From positions 1,188,501-1,252,500 of the forward strand of contig NZ_CP117466.1 of NCBI RefSeq assembly GCF_028621715.1: 64,000 bases of DNA, read 5' to 3'. Below, one piece after another: positions 9,201 to 17,387 of the stretch. A program made the translations under genes and the position numbers. Positions within the stretch are counted from its first letter, which is position 1. Each line of letters opens with the position of its first letter. The notes under the pieces were generated by a model, which was not told the origin of the DNA, did no database searches, and worked only from the letters and a program-made list of their open reading frames with translations. The stretch comes from Paracoccus marcusii (GTDB lineage: Bacteria; Pseudomonadota; Alphaproteobacteria; Rhodobacterales; Rhodobacteraceae).

Positions 9201-10154
9201 ATGATCATTCTGGGCGGGATTCTGGGCGTGCTGATGGCCGGGATGATGGTCGATGTCAGCGCGCTGACCAGTCGGCATGCAGAGGATGACGACGACGACA
9301 CCCCCGTCCCCGATGAGGAGGAGGGCGAGAGCCTGCCCCCCACCATGCCCGAACCCCAGCCGGAGCCCGAGCCCGAACCGGAGCCCGAGGTGCCGGCCGC
9401 GCCGGACGAATCGGTGATCGACGGATCGGACGGGTTGGATTTCCTGATGGGGACGCCCGGCGACGATCTGATTCGCGGTCAGGGCGGCGCGGACGACCTG
9501 CGGGGCGGCCTGGGCGCCGACACGATCGAGGCGGGGGCCGGTGATGACTGGGTTCAGGGCGACGCGGTCTATGGGCCTGGCGGCGACGACCTGATCTATG
9601 GTGGCGAGGGCGACGACCTGCTGGCCGGTCAGGGCGGCAATGACATGCTGTTCGGAGAGGATGGCGACGACACCCTGATGGGCGGCGAGGGCGATGATTC
9701 GCTGTTCGGAGGCGAGGGCGACGACGTCGTGGCCGGGCATGAGGGTAACGACCTGCTGGTCTCGACCGGCGGCACGGATGATCTGGACGGAGGCGCTGGC
9801 GACGACGTGCTGATCGGCCATGACGGCCCCGAAACCGTCTGGATGAACGGCGGGGACGGCAACGACACGCTGATGCCCGGCGCGCATGACTTTGCGTCGG
9901 GCAACGCGGGCGACGACACCTTCTTGCTGCGCCAGGTCCAGGAGGGCTTTCCGACGCTGGCCGATTTCCACGGCGATCATGACCAGCTGGTCCTGCACCT
10001 GGATGCGCAGGTCGCGCGCGACGTGCAGCTGTCGCTGCGCGAGGACGCGGATGGCAGCACGCTGCTGGAGGTGAACGGCCAGGCCGTGGGGCGCCTGCTG
10101 AACCCCGAGGCCCTGCGCCTGGGCGACATTCGCATCGTGGCCATCGGCGGCTGA
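9201..10154 (+). CDS. RTX (hemolysin-type) calcium-binding repeat protein with N-terminal membrane anchor
   Basis: A 317-residue acidic protein. Residues 2-21 are hydrophobic and look like an uncleaved signal anchor. Residues 28-42 are an Asp/Glu run, and residues 47-66 a Pro-Glu spacer built of PEP units. Residues 74-240 carry about a dozen GGxGxDxL-type nonapeptides, which fold into a calcium-binding parallel beta roll. The end (DFHGDHDQLVLHLD onward) matches the closing domain seen in many rhodobacterial RTX proteins. The ATG at 9201 is chosen because the anchor starts there. No type I secretion genes are nearby. Function is unknown; surface or periplasmic display is inferred. Confidence 0.8.
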   Translation: MIILGGILGVLMAGMMVDVSALTSRHAEDDDDDTPVPDEEEGESLPPTMPEPQPEPEPEPEPEVPAAPDESVIDGSDGLDFLMGTPGDDLIRGQGGADDLRGGLGADTIEAGAGDDWVQGDAVYGPGGDDLIYGGEGDDLLAGQGGNDMLFGEDGDDTLMGGEGDDSLFGGEGDDVVAGHEGNDLLVSTGGTDDLDGGAGDDVLIGHDGPETVWMNGGDGNDTLMPGAHDFASGNAGDDTFLLRQVQEGFPTLADFHGDHDQLVLHLDAQVARDVQLSLREDADGSTLLEVNGQAVGRLLNPEALRLGDIRIVAIGG

Positions 10155-10288
10155 ACGGACTTTCCTTTTCGCCCCTGATGGGCTAGACGCGCGCATCCGC
10201 CGGACATCCGGTCCGTGCGGTGTTTCATGGACCTTGCTGGACGACATCCCGGCCTGTGCCCTCACCCTTCATCCGAAAGGAGATCCCG

Positions 10289-10558
10289 ATGTCGATCACC
10301 GTCGAAGAAAAAGCCCGCGTCATCGCAGAGTTCGGCACCAAGGAAGGCGACACCGGTTCGCCGGAAGTGCAGATCGCGATCCTGTCCTCGCGCATCGCCA
10401 CCCTGACCGAGCATTTCAAGTCGCACAAGAAAGACAACCACTCGCGTCGTGGTCTGCTGATGATGGTCGCACAGCGCCGCAAGCTGCTGGACTATCTGAA
10501 GAAGAAGGAAGAGGCGCGTTACACCGCCCTGATCGGCAAGCTGGGCCTGCGTCGCTAA
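10289..10558 (+). CDS. rpsO: 30S ribosomal protein S15
   Basis: Binds 16S rRNA early in small-subunit assembly. The protein has 89 residues, exactly the usual length, with MSITVEEK at the start, [24 protein letters not shown] and the [10 protein letters not shown] helix. The strong AAAGGAGAT site 8 nt before the ATG fixes the start. The 134-bp leader (10155-10288) carries a small inverted repeat (CGGAC/GTCCG around 10200-10216) that could take part in S15 autoregulation, but no defined pseudoknot was recognised. Unlike in most bacteria, pnp is not next but 1.06 kb downstream. Confidence 0.97.
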   Translation: MSITVEEKARVIAEFGTKEGDTGSPEVQIAILSSRIATLTEHFKSHKKDNHSRRGLLMMVAQRRKLLDYLKKKEEARYTALIGKLGLRR

Positions 10559-10582
10559 GACCGGCACCACGCATTTCCCTCG

Positions 10583-10609
10583 CGCCCGCGACCCTGTCGC
10601 GGGCGTTTT
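10583..10609 (+). terminator. Intrinsic terminator of rpsO
   Basis: CGCCCGCGA (10583-10591) pairs with TCGCGGGCG (10597-10605) around a 5-nt loop, followed by TTTT. It separates rpsO from downstream transcription. Confidence 0.88.
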
Positions 10610-10740
10610 GCATTGCGGGCGGCGGCTGTCCTTAAGGGCAGGTCGCTTGGCGATCCCCGAACGGCCCGGTGGTGCCACCTGGGCAGCCACGCGGAAAGAA
10701 TCAAAGTCAAATCAATATGCTGTCGAAAACAGCCTGCATG

Positions 10741-10779
10741 CCCGGCAATCGCGGGGCTTTGCCGCGTCCCGGCAATCGC
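10741..10779. repeat. 12-bp direct repeat in the rpsO to 10858 intergenic gap
   Basis: CCCGGCAATCGC occurs at 10741-10752 and again at 10768-10779, 27 bp apart. The 299-bp gap between rpsO and the next gene otherwise holds the rpsO terminator, an AT-richer patch near 10700-10735 and a GTTAAC at about 10823, which may be promoter elements for the gene at 10858. No RNA gene was recognised here. Confidence 0.5.
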
Positions 10780-10857
10780 TAAAACTTTCAGGACCGTCTT
10801 CTGGATCGTGTGGTGACTGAAACGTTAACAGCCCGCCATCATCGTAGGAGAGTTGAC

Positions 10858-11388
10858 ATGTTGATCAGTGGTCTGACCAGTGGCTGGCGTACGAACACCG
10901 CCCCGGCACCCAGCAGCCCCCCGCCGCAGCAACCGCAGGAAACTGCCCCGGCGCAGCAGACCCAGCCCGTCCCGGCCGAGGAGCAGCCCGTGGCGGTGCA
11001 ACCGGAACCAGCGCCGGACGCCGAGGCCGGCTATGATCCCGACGCGATGGCACGCGCCGCCGATGGCAGCCAGGCGGCCCGGACGGAGCCTGCCCCCGAT
11101 GCGACGCCCGCGGCAGCCCCCGCCGCCCCGCGCCCCGCGCCGCTGGGCGAGGCCGCGCCTGTCGCGGATGCCGTACCCGCTGCCGTCAAATCCGACGAGC
11201 CGCGTCTGGGTGAGGAGGCGCAGGCGCGCAGCTTTGCCGAAAGCCAGCTGCAGCGCGACCGTCTGCTGAACCTTGCCAGGACGGGCTATGCCGAACTGCG
11301 CGACCTGTTCCGCGCGCCAGAGGCCGCGGCCCCGATTTCGGCCACCGCCGCCCCGGTGGCCGATCGCCGCGTTCCGGTCGCCGCCTGA
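10858..11388 (+). CDS. Pro/Ala-rich hypothetical protein
   Basis: A 176-residue protein with no recognised domain. It begins MLISGLTSGWRTN. Residues about 17-125 are low-complexity Pro/Ala/Glu/Gln sequence, expected to be disordered. A more ordered, charged segment (EEAQARSFAESQLQRDRLLNLARTG) near residues 127-160 may form a helix. No signal peptide or membrane segment is evident. AGGAG 9 nt upstream of the ATG supports this start over an in-frame GTG further upstream. The gene splits the usual rpsO-pnp pair and ends before its own hairpin terminator. Function unknown. Confidence 0.72.
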   Translation: MLISGLTSGWRTNTAPAPSSPPPQQPQETAPAQQTQPVPAEEQPVAVQPEPAPDAEAGYDPDAMARAADGSQAARTEPAPDATPAAAPAAPRPAPLGEAAPVADAVPAAVKSDEPRLGEEAQARSFAESQLQRDRLLNLARTGYAELRDLFRAPEAAAPISATAAPVADRRVPVAA

Positions 11389-11418
11389 CGCGACCGCCCG
11401 GTCGGCGGGCCGGAAACG

Positions 11419-11447
11419 GGCGGCCGCACCGTGGTCCGGCCGCCTTT
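11419..11447 (+). terminator. Terminator after the Pro/Ala-rich protein gene
   Basis: GGCGGCCG (11419-11426) pairs with CGGCCGCC (11437-11444), followed by TTT. The rest of the 230-bp gap to pnp holds no gene that can be supported. Confidence 0.65.
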
Positions 11448-11618
11448 GACGCATCCGTCGCCGCCCTTCCCAAATCCGGCGTTTTCCTGTATGGCCCCTG
11501 TCATCTGTGACGTGAGGTCCTGCCCCGGGGCACATGCAAAGGATAGGGGCGGCGGCAATGGGGCCGCGATACATGACATGGGTGGCCGGAGGGCCGGAGC
11601 ACCCTTTGAGGAAATCAG

Positions 11619-13763
11619 ATGTTTGATGAAGTGAAGAAATCGATCCAGTGGGGCCAGGAAACCCTGACGCTGGAAACGGGCAAGGTTGCCCGTCAGGCCG
11701 ACGGCAGCGTCATCGCCACTTTGGGCGAGACCAGCGTCATGGCCAACGTCACCTTCGCGAAGGCGCCGAAGCCCGGACAGGACTTCTTTCCGCTGACGGT
11801 GCATTACCAGGAAAAATACTATGCCGCCGGCAAGGTCCCGGGCGGCTTCTTCAAGCGCGAGGCGCGTCCGTCCGAAAAGGAGACGCTGACCGCGCGCCTG
11901 ATCGACCGTCCGATCCGCCCGCTGTTCGCCCCCGGCTTCAAGCATGAAGTGCTGGTGATGTGCACCGTGCTGAGCCACGACCTGGTCAACGATCCCGACA
12001 TCGTCGCGATGATCGCGGCCAGCGCCGCGCTGACCATCTCGGGCGTGCCCTTCATGGGCCCGATCGCGGGCGCCCGCGTCGGCTTCTCGAACGGCGAATA
12101 CGTGCTGAACCCCGAGGTTCAGGACATGGACGGCCTGCGCAACAACCCCGAACAGCGCCTGGACCTGGTCATCGCCGGCACCGCCGACGCCGTGATGATG
12201 GTCGAATCCGAGGCCTATGAGCTGACCGAGCAGGAGATGCTGGGCGCGGTCAAGTTCGGCCATGACGCGATCAAGCCGGTGATCGACCTGATCATCGACC
12301 TGGCCGAGGATGCCGCCAAGGAGCCGTTCGACTTCCAGTCGCCCGACTACAGCGCGCTCTACAACCGCGTGAAGACGCTGGGCGAGGCCGACATGCGCGC
12401 GGCTTACGCGATCCGCGACAAGTCCGAGCGTCAGGACGCCATCGCCGCCGCCAAGACCAAGGTCAAGGACGCCCTGACCGAGGAAGAGCTGGCCGATGCC
12501 AACCTGGGTTCGGCGCTGAAGAAGCTGGAATCGGGCATCCTGCGCGGCGACATCATCAGCGGCGGCGCCCGCATCGACGGCCGGGACACCAAGACCGTTC
12601 GTCCGATCGTCAGCCAGGTCGGCATCCTGCCGCGCACCCACGGTTCGTCGCTGTTCACGCGGGGCGAGACGCAGGCGCTGGTCGTGACGACCCTGGGCAC
12701 CGGCGATGACGAACAGATCATCGACGCGCTGCATGGCAACTCGCGCTCGAACTTCCTGCTGCACTACAACTTCCCGCCGTATTCGGTCGGCGAAGTGGGT
12801 CGCGTGGGCAGCCCCGGCCGTCGCGAAATCGGCCACGGCAAGCTGGCATGGCGCGCGCTGCAGGCGGTTCTGCCCGCGGCGACGGACTTCCCCTACACCA
12901 TCCGCGTCGTGTCCGAGATCACCGAATCGAACGGATCGTCGTCGATGGCGTCGGTCTGCGGCGGTTCGCTGTCGATGATGGATGCGGGCGTGCCGCTCAA
13001 GGCGCCGGTCGCGGGCGTGGCGATGGGCCTGATCCTGGAAGAGGACGGCCGCTTTGCCGTGCTGACCGACATCCTGGGTGACGAAGACCACCTAGGCGAC
13101 ATGGACTTCAAGGTGGCGGGGACCGAGAACGGGATCACGTCGCTGCAGATGGACATCAAGGTCGCGGGCATCACGCCCGAGATCATGGAGCAGGCCCTGG
13201 CCCAGGCCAAGGACGGTCGTCTGCACATCCTGTCGGAAATGGCCAACGCCCTGACCGCAGGCCGGACCGAGTTCAGCGCCCATGCGCCGCGCATCGAGAC
13301 GATGCAGATCCCGACCGACAAGATCCGCGAAGTGATCGGTTCTGGCGGCAAGGTCATCCGCGAGATCGTCGAGGTTTCGGGTGCCAAGGTCGACATCAAC
13401 GACGACGGCATCATCAAGATCGCGTCGGCCAACGCCGATTCGATCAAGAAGGCCTATGACATGATCTATTCGATCGTGGCCGAGCCGGAAGAGGGCAAGG
13501 TCTATACCGGCAAGGTCGTCAAGCTGGTCGACTTCGGCGCCTTCGTGAACTTCTTCGGCAAGCGCGACGGGCTGGTCCATGTCAGCCAGATCGCCAACCG
13601 CCGCCTGGGTCATCCGAACGAGATCCTGAAGGAGGGCCAGGAGGTCAAGGTCAAGCTGCTGGGCTTCGACGATCGCGGCAAGGTTCGTCTGGGCATGAAG
13701 ATGGTCGACCAGGAGACCGGCGCCGAGATAGAGGAAAAGCAGGACCAGTCGGCCGAAGGCTGA
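11619..13763 (+). CDS. pnp: Polyribonucleotide nucleotidyltransferase (PNPase)
   Basis: Phosphorolytic 3'-5' exoribonuclease of the RNA degradosome; it also adds heteropolymeric tails. The protein has 714 residues, normal length. Order: first RNase PH-like domain (about 10-145), helical linker (about 150-240), second RNase PH domain with the catalytic region (about 310-540), KH domain with [14 protein letters not shown] near 567-580, and S1 domain ([20 protein letters not shown], about 625-700). The start at 11619 follows GAGGAAA. The C-terminus ends soon after S1. Followed by its own hairpin terminator. Confidence 0.98.
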   Translation: MFDEVKKSIQWGQETLTLETGKVARQADGSVIATLGETSVMANVTFAKAPKPGQDFFPLTVHYQEKYYAAGKVPGGFFKREARPSEKETLTARLIDRPIRPLFAPGFKHEVLVMCTVLSHDLVNDPDIVAMIAASAALTISGVPFMGPIAGARVGFSNGEYVLNPEVQDMDGLRNNPEQRLDLVIAGTADAVMMVESEAYELTEQEMLGAVKFGHDAIKPVIDLIIDLAEDAAKEPFDFQSPDYSALYNRVKTLGEADMRAAYAIRDKSERQDAIAAAKTKVKDALTEEELADANLGSALKKLESGILRGDIISGGARIDGRDTKTVRPIVSQVGILPRTHGSSLFTRGETQALVVTTLGTGDDEQIIDALHGNSRSNFLLHYNFPPYSVGEVGRVGSPGRREIGHGKLAWRALQAVLPAATDFPYTIRVVSEITESNGSSSMASVCGGSLSMMDAGVPLKAPVAGVAMGLILEEDGRFAVLTDILGDEDHLGDMDFKVAGTENGITSLQMDIKVAGITPEIMEQALAQAKDGRLHILSEMANALTAGRTEFSAHAPRIETMQIPTDKIREVIGSGGKVIREIVEVSGAKVDINDDGIIKIASANADSIKKAYDMIYSIVAEPEEGKVYTGKVVKLVDFGAFVNFFGKRDGLVHVSQIANRRLGHPNEILKEGQEVKVKLLGFDDRGKVRLGMKMVDQETGAEIEEKQDQSAEG

Positions 13764-13782
13764 TATCCGCACCGAAAGACAG

Positions 13783-13808
13783 AAGGGGGCAGGGCATCTG
13801 CCCCCTTT
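13783..13808 (+). terminator. Terminator of pnp
   Basis: AAGGGGGCAG (13783-13792) pairs with CTGCCCCCTT (13798-13807) around GGCAT. Only three Ts follow, so it may be leaky and allow some read-through into the glycosyltransferase genes. Confidence 0.7.
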
Positions 13809-13872
13809 CGACGTTCCGCACGCCGTGGCGTGCACGCTGCACAAGGCCAGTGTCGTGACCGAAAAACCCTTC

Positions 13873-14979
13873 ATGCCGCCCGAGAAGACGCTTTCCGAAA
13901 AGCTGGTCCGAGAGACGCGGCGCGTCGGTCGTCAGATCGCGGCCTTGGTGCTGCCGTCCTGGGGCCACGTCGCGCGGGCGGCGCACGATCTGCGGCGCCA
14001 CAAGACGGTTCACGTGACAGAAGGCGCCCAGCCCCTGATGGACGAGGTCGCGGTCCTTCTGATCTATCAGCCGCGCGGGTTGCTGGATTCGACGCTGTGG
14101 CAGCTGCGCTGGATGGCGTCGCAGGGCGTGTCAGTGGTCGTGGTGACCAATGCACCGCTGGCGGCGGATGACCGCGCGCGTCTGGCAGAGCTGTCCCATC
14201 TTGTCGTCGAACGGCCCAACCTGGGCTATGATTTCGGCGGATACCGCGAGGGCGTGCTGCAGGTTCTTGACCGCGGCATTCGCCCCAAGGCGCTGTACAT
14301 CATGAACGACAGCATGTGGTTCCCCCTGTCCGAGGATTCCGACGTGCTGAAGCGCAGCCGTGCCGCGCCCGAGGATCTGTGGGGCCTGTTCATCGACCTG
14401 GACCAGCAGCATCGAGAGACGGGCGACATGAACGCCCAGCATGTGCAGTCATATTTCTTCCGCTTTTCGGGCCGGATGGTGCGCGACCCGGATTTCGACC
14501 GCTATTGGCGCAAGATGTCGTTGGTCAACGAGAAGCGCATCGTGATCCAGCTGCGCGAACTGGGTCTGACCCGCCATTTCCGCAAGCTGGGCTACTCCGT
14601 CGGCGGATTGCACAGCTGGCGCGAGGTGGTGCAATTCCTGCTGACGCTGGATGACGAACAGATGATGCGCGACATCCTGCACCACCAGGCGCAGGTGAAC
14701 CGCAAGGATTCGCGCCTGCTGGATCCGTTGCTGGCGGACCCGACGCTCAGCGCGCTGCAGATCCGCGACATGCTGCGCGAGCGTATCGACAACACCGAAC
14801 TGCTGGTCTTTTCGACCGCGCTGCATCCGGCGGTCATGACCTCGCTCGGGTTTCCGTTCCTCAAGAAGCAGCGCGTCGAGATGATGGTCGGCAAGCGTGC
14901 CAAGATGATCGAGCTAGGCCTGCACGCCGCCTATCCCGAACCGATCCGGCGCGAAGTCGAAATGTGGGACAAGCGATGA
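13873..14979 (+). CDS. RgpF-like (rhamnan synthesis F) glycosyltransferase
   Basis: Resembles the rhamnan synthesis protein F family, which takes part in building cell-surface polysaccharide. With the ATG at 13873 the protein has 368 residues. Typical blocks are LLIYQPRGLLDSTLW, VERPNLGYDFGGYREG and YIMNDSMWFPL, followed by SYFFRFSGRMVRDPDF and the GLHSWREVVQFL region. The start is uncertain: no strong ribosome site precedes 13873, and a GTG at 13825 would add 16 residues. The stop overlaps the next gene in ATGA. First of three overlapping sugar-transfer genes; the acceptor is unknown. Confidence 0.82.
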   Translation: MPPEKTLSEKLVRETRRVGRQIAALVLPSWGHVARAAHDLRRHKTVHVTEGAQPLMDEVAVLLIYQPRGLLDSTLWQLRWMASQGVSVVVVTNAPLAADDRARLAELSHLVVERPNLGYDFGGYREGVLQVLDRGIRPKALYIMNDSMWFPLSEDSDVLKRSRAAPEDLWGLFIDLDQQHRETGDMNAQHVQSYFFRFSGRMVRDPDFDRYWRKMSLVNEKRIVIQLRELGLTRHFRKLGYSVGGLHSWREVVQFLLTLDDEQMMRDILHHQAQVNRKDSRLLDPLLADPTLSALQIRDMLRERIDNTELLVFSTALHPAVMTSLGFPFLKKQRVEMMVGKRAKMIELGLHAAYPEPIRREVEMWDKR

Positions 14980-15767
14980 CCGAACCCCTGCTGATCCTGA
15001 CGATGAAATGGGGCACGCTCTACAGCAGTGCCGATGTGAACCGGCTTGCGGCACAGGTCCGGCGGCATCTGGACCGGCCGCACCGGTTCATCTGCTTCAC
15101 GGAGGATGCGGCGGGCCTCGATCCGCAGGTCGAGGCGTTGCCGCTGCCCGAGCTGGGGCTGCCCCAGGGCCATTCGGACACCCGCTGGCGCAAGCTGGCC
15201 CTGTTCCGGCGCGACCTGGGCGGCGCCGATGCCGCCCTGTCGGGGACTGCGCTGTTCTTGGACATCGACCTGGTGGTGGTGGATGACCTGGGCCCGTTCT
15301 TCGATCTGCCGGGCGACTTCTTCATCATCCGTGACGACGACCTGTTCCGGGCAAAACCCCTGCGCAAGGTGAATCCGAACCGCGACCGGTTCCTGCACAG
15401 CGTCGGCAATTCCAGCGTGTTCCGCTATCGGGTGGGCGATCATGGCTATGTGCTGGACGCCTATCTGGCCGATCCGGCGGCCGCGACCCGGGACTATGAG
15501 ATCAGCCAGCAGTTCCAGTCGGCGCAGCTGGCCGCGCATGGGGACCTGCATTACTGGCCCAAGGGCTGGTGCGTCAGCTTCAAGAACGACTGCGTGCCGC
15601 GCAATCTGGCCAGCTATCTGCGCAATCCGTCGCTGCCCCAGGGGGCAAGGATCGTGCTGTTCGCCGGCGCGCCCAAGATGGAGGACGTCTTTGCCGGGCG
15701 CGGGCACAAGTGGTATCGCCGCATCGGCGACATCGGCTGGCTGCGCCGCGCATGGGAAAACCCGTGA
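14976..15767 (+). CDS. Putative glycosyltransferase (GT8-like fold)
   Basis: A 263-residue cytoplasmic protein. The opening LLILTMKWGTLYSSADVNRL, the RWRKLALFRR segment and a DxD-type motif in LFLDIDLVVVDDL (divalent metal and nucleotide-sugar binding) suggest a GT-A fold nucleotide-sugar transferase. FHYWPKGWCVSF-like sequence (HYWPKGWCVSFKNDC) near the C-terminus is typical of a rhodobacterial group of such proteins. The start ATG overlaps the upstream stop (ATGA), and the end overlaps the next gene (GTGA), so the three enzymes are made together. Confidence 0.78.
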   Translation: MTEPLLILTMKWGTLYSSADVNRLAAQVRRHLDRPHRFICFTEDAAGLDPQVEALPLPELGLPQGHSDTRWRKLALFRRDLGGADAALSGTALFLDIDLVVVDDLGPFFDLPGDFFIIRDDDLFRAKPLRKVNPNRDRFLHSVGNSSVFRYRVGDHGYVLDAYLADPAAATRDYEISQQFQSAQLAAHGDLHYWPKGWCVSFKNDCVPRNLASYLRNPSLPQGARIVLFAGAPKMEDVFAGRGHKWYRRIGDIGWLRRAWENP

Positions 15768-16588
15768 TCCGCGACGCGTTCCGCCGGTTCAAGCACCGCC
15801 GCAGGCTGGCCCGCGCGCTGGCGGAAACCGGCAGCCGCCCGGACCGTCCCGGCAGGCCGCACGGCCTGCCTGCGCCGCTGATCGTGTCGCTAACCAGCCA
15901 CCGAGCGCGGTTCGCGACGCTGGCACCGACGCTGCGCGCGCTGCTGCGCCAGACGGTGCAGCCCGATCGCGTGATCCTGTGGCTGGACGAGGGCGATCAG
16001 CAGCACCTGCCCCCCGAGGTCCGGGGGATGTCTCGGTTGGAGATCCGCATCTGCCCGCTGTGGCGGTCCTACAAGAAGATCGTGCCGACCCTGCTGGAGC
16101 ACCCCGACGCCTATGTCGCCACGGCGGATGACGACCTGTACTATCCTGCCGACTGGCTGGAGCGTCTGGTCGAAGCCGCGCATCGGGGCGCGGGCGTCGC
16201 CTGCCTGCGGGCGCATGGCGTGGTGATGGAAGGCAGCCGTCCCGCCCCTTACGAGGGCTGGTATCACAATCTGCGGACGCCGCAGACCGGGCCGCTGGTC
16301 TTTCCAACCGGCGTGTCGGGGGTGATCTATGCGCCCGGCGTGTTCCATGCCGACGTGACGCGCGACGACCTGTTCATGCGACTGTCACCGGGTGCGGACG
16401 ACATCTGGCTGTACTGGATGCATCGCATGGCCGGATCTCAGCCCGTCAAGATCGGCGAACGTGCCCGCATCTTTGAATGGGAAGGCAGCCAGGCGGTCAG
16501 CCTGCGTTCGGTGAACCGGCCCGCCACAGGGCAGGGCGGCAATGACCGTGCCATCGCCGCCCTGCTGGATCATTACGGTTGGCCGTGA
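15764..16588 (+). CDS. Family-2-like glycosyltransferase
   Basis: A 274-residue predicted nucleotide-sugar transferase. PLIVSLTSHRARFATLAPTL and the RQTVQPDRVILWLDEGD segment form the GT-A nucleotide-binding half, and YVATADDDLYYPADWLE supplies the DDD metal motif. GADDIWLYWMHRM is a likely acceptor-side block. The start is taken as GTG 15764, in a GTGA overlap with the upstream stop and 6 nt after GGGAA; ATG 15752 is an alternative. Third gene of the cluster; its stop abuts the stop of the convergent peroxiredoxin gene with no spacer. Confidence 0.8.
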   Translation: MIRDAFRRFKHRRRLARALAETGSRPDRPGRPHGLPAPLIVSLTSHRARFATLAPTLRALLRQTVQPDRVILWLDEGDQQHLPPEVRGMSRLEIRICPLWRSYKKIVPTLLEHPDAYVATADDDLYYPADWLERLVEAAHRGAGVACLRAHGVVMEGSRPAPYEGWYHNLRTPQTGPLVFPTGVSGVIYAPGVFHADVTRDDLFMRLSPGADDIWLYWMHRMAGSQPVKIGERARIFEWEGSQAVSLRSVNRPATGQGGNDRAIAALLDHYGWP

Positions 16589-17245
16589 TCAGGCCGGGTC
16601 CTTGGCATAGCGCAGATAGGGCAGCTTGATGTCCAGGGGGCCGTATTTCGCCTCGGCCGCGGCATCGTCCAGGGACAGGGCCACGATCACGTCCTGGCCC
16701 GGCACCCAGTTGGCGGGCGTGGCGATCGGCACGCCGTCGGTCTTGCGCACCGCGTCCAGCGCGCGCAGGATCTCGGCAAAGTTGCGGCCCACGGACATGG
16801 GATAGGTCATGGTCAGGCGGACCTTCTTGTCCGGCCCGATGATGAAGACGGTGCGCACGGTGGCGGAATGGGCGGGCGTGCGACCTTCGGTCGGCAGGTA
16901 GTATTCGGCCGGCAGCATGTCATAGGCCTTGGCGACGCTTAGGTCGCTGTCGTCGATGATGGCGAAGTTCGCAGGAACGCCCGCGACCTTGCCGATATCG
17001 GCCTTCCATTTCTGGTGGTCATCCACGCTGTCCACGGACACGCCCAGCACCTTGGTGTTGCGCTTTTCGAATTCGGGAGCCAGTTGCGCCACGGCGCCGA
17101 ATTCGGTGGTGCAGACCGGGGTGAAGTCGCGCGGATGGCTGAAGACGATGGCATAGCTGTCGCCGATCCAGTCGTGGAAGCGGATCTGCCCTTCGGTCGA
17201 ATTGGCGGTGAAGTCGGGGGCCGTGTCATTGATGCGCAGGGACAT
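16589..17245 (-). CDS. 1-Cys peroxiredoxin (Prx6-type)
   Basis: Reduces hydrogen peroxide and organic hydroperoxides in the cytoplasm. The protein has 218 residues, the length of the Prx6/AhpC-TSA 1-Cys group. The motif PRDFTPVCTTE puts the peroxidatic cysteine at residue 45. There is no second conserved resolving cysteine, and the long C-terminal extension (NWVPGQDVIVALSLDD onward) is typical of this subgroup. The start at 17245 has AAGGAG upstream. It is transcribed alone, divergent from the aldehyde dehydrogenase; the 142-bp gap between them must hold both promoters. Confidence 0.93.
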   Translation of the reverse strand: MSLRINDTAPDFTANSTEGQIRFHDWIGDSYAIVFSHPRDFTPVCTTEFGAVAQLAPEFEKRNTKVLGVSVDSVDDHQKWKADIGKVAGVPANFAIIDDSDLSVAKAYDMLPAEYYLPTEGRTPAHSATVRTVFIIGPDKKVRLTMTYPMSVGRNFAEILRALDAVRKTDGVPIATPANWVPGQDVIVALSLDDAAAEAKYGPLDIKLPYLRYAKDPA

Positions 17246-17387
17246 GGGCGCTCCTTTTCCGGTTGGTTGCGTCGCCCCATAGATAAGCGCCGCGGCGCGG
17301 AATGCCAGTGGGGGCGCCATGCGGCCGGGGTTGCGGCGCGGCCTGCGGGGTGACAGGCTTTGCCCGAATGCCAGTCAGGAGGACCAG

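Noticed and set aside
9420..9930. Repetitive DNA suggesting a satellite or CRISPR-like array
   Set aside because: The repeats are coding, 27-bp units of RTX nonapeptides in frame, with no constant repeat and variable spacer pattern.
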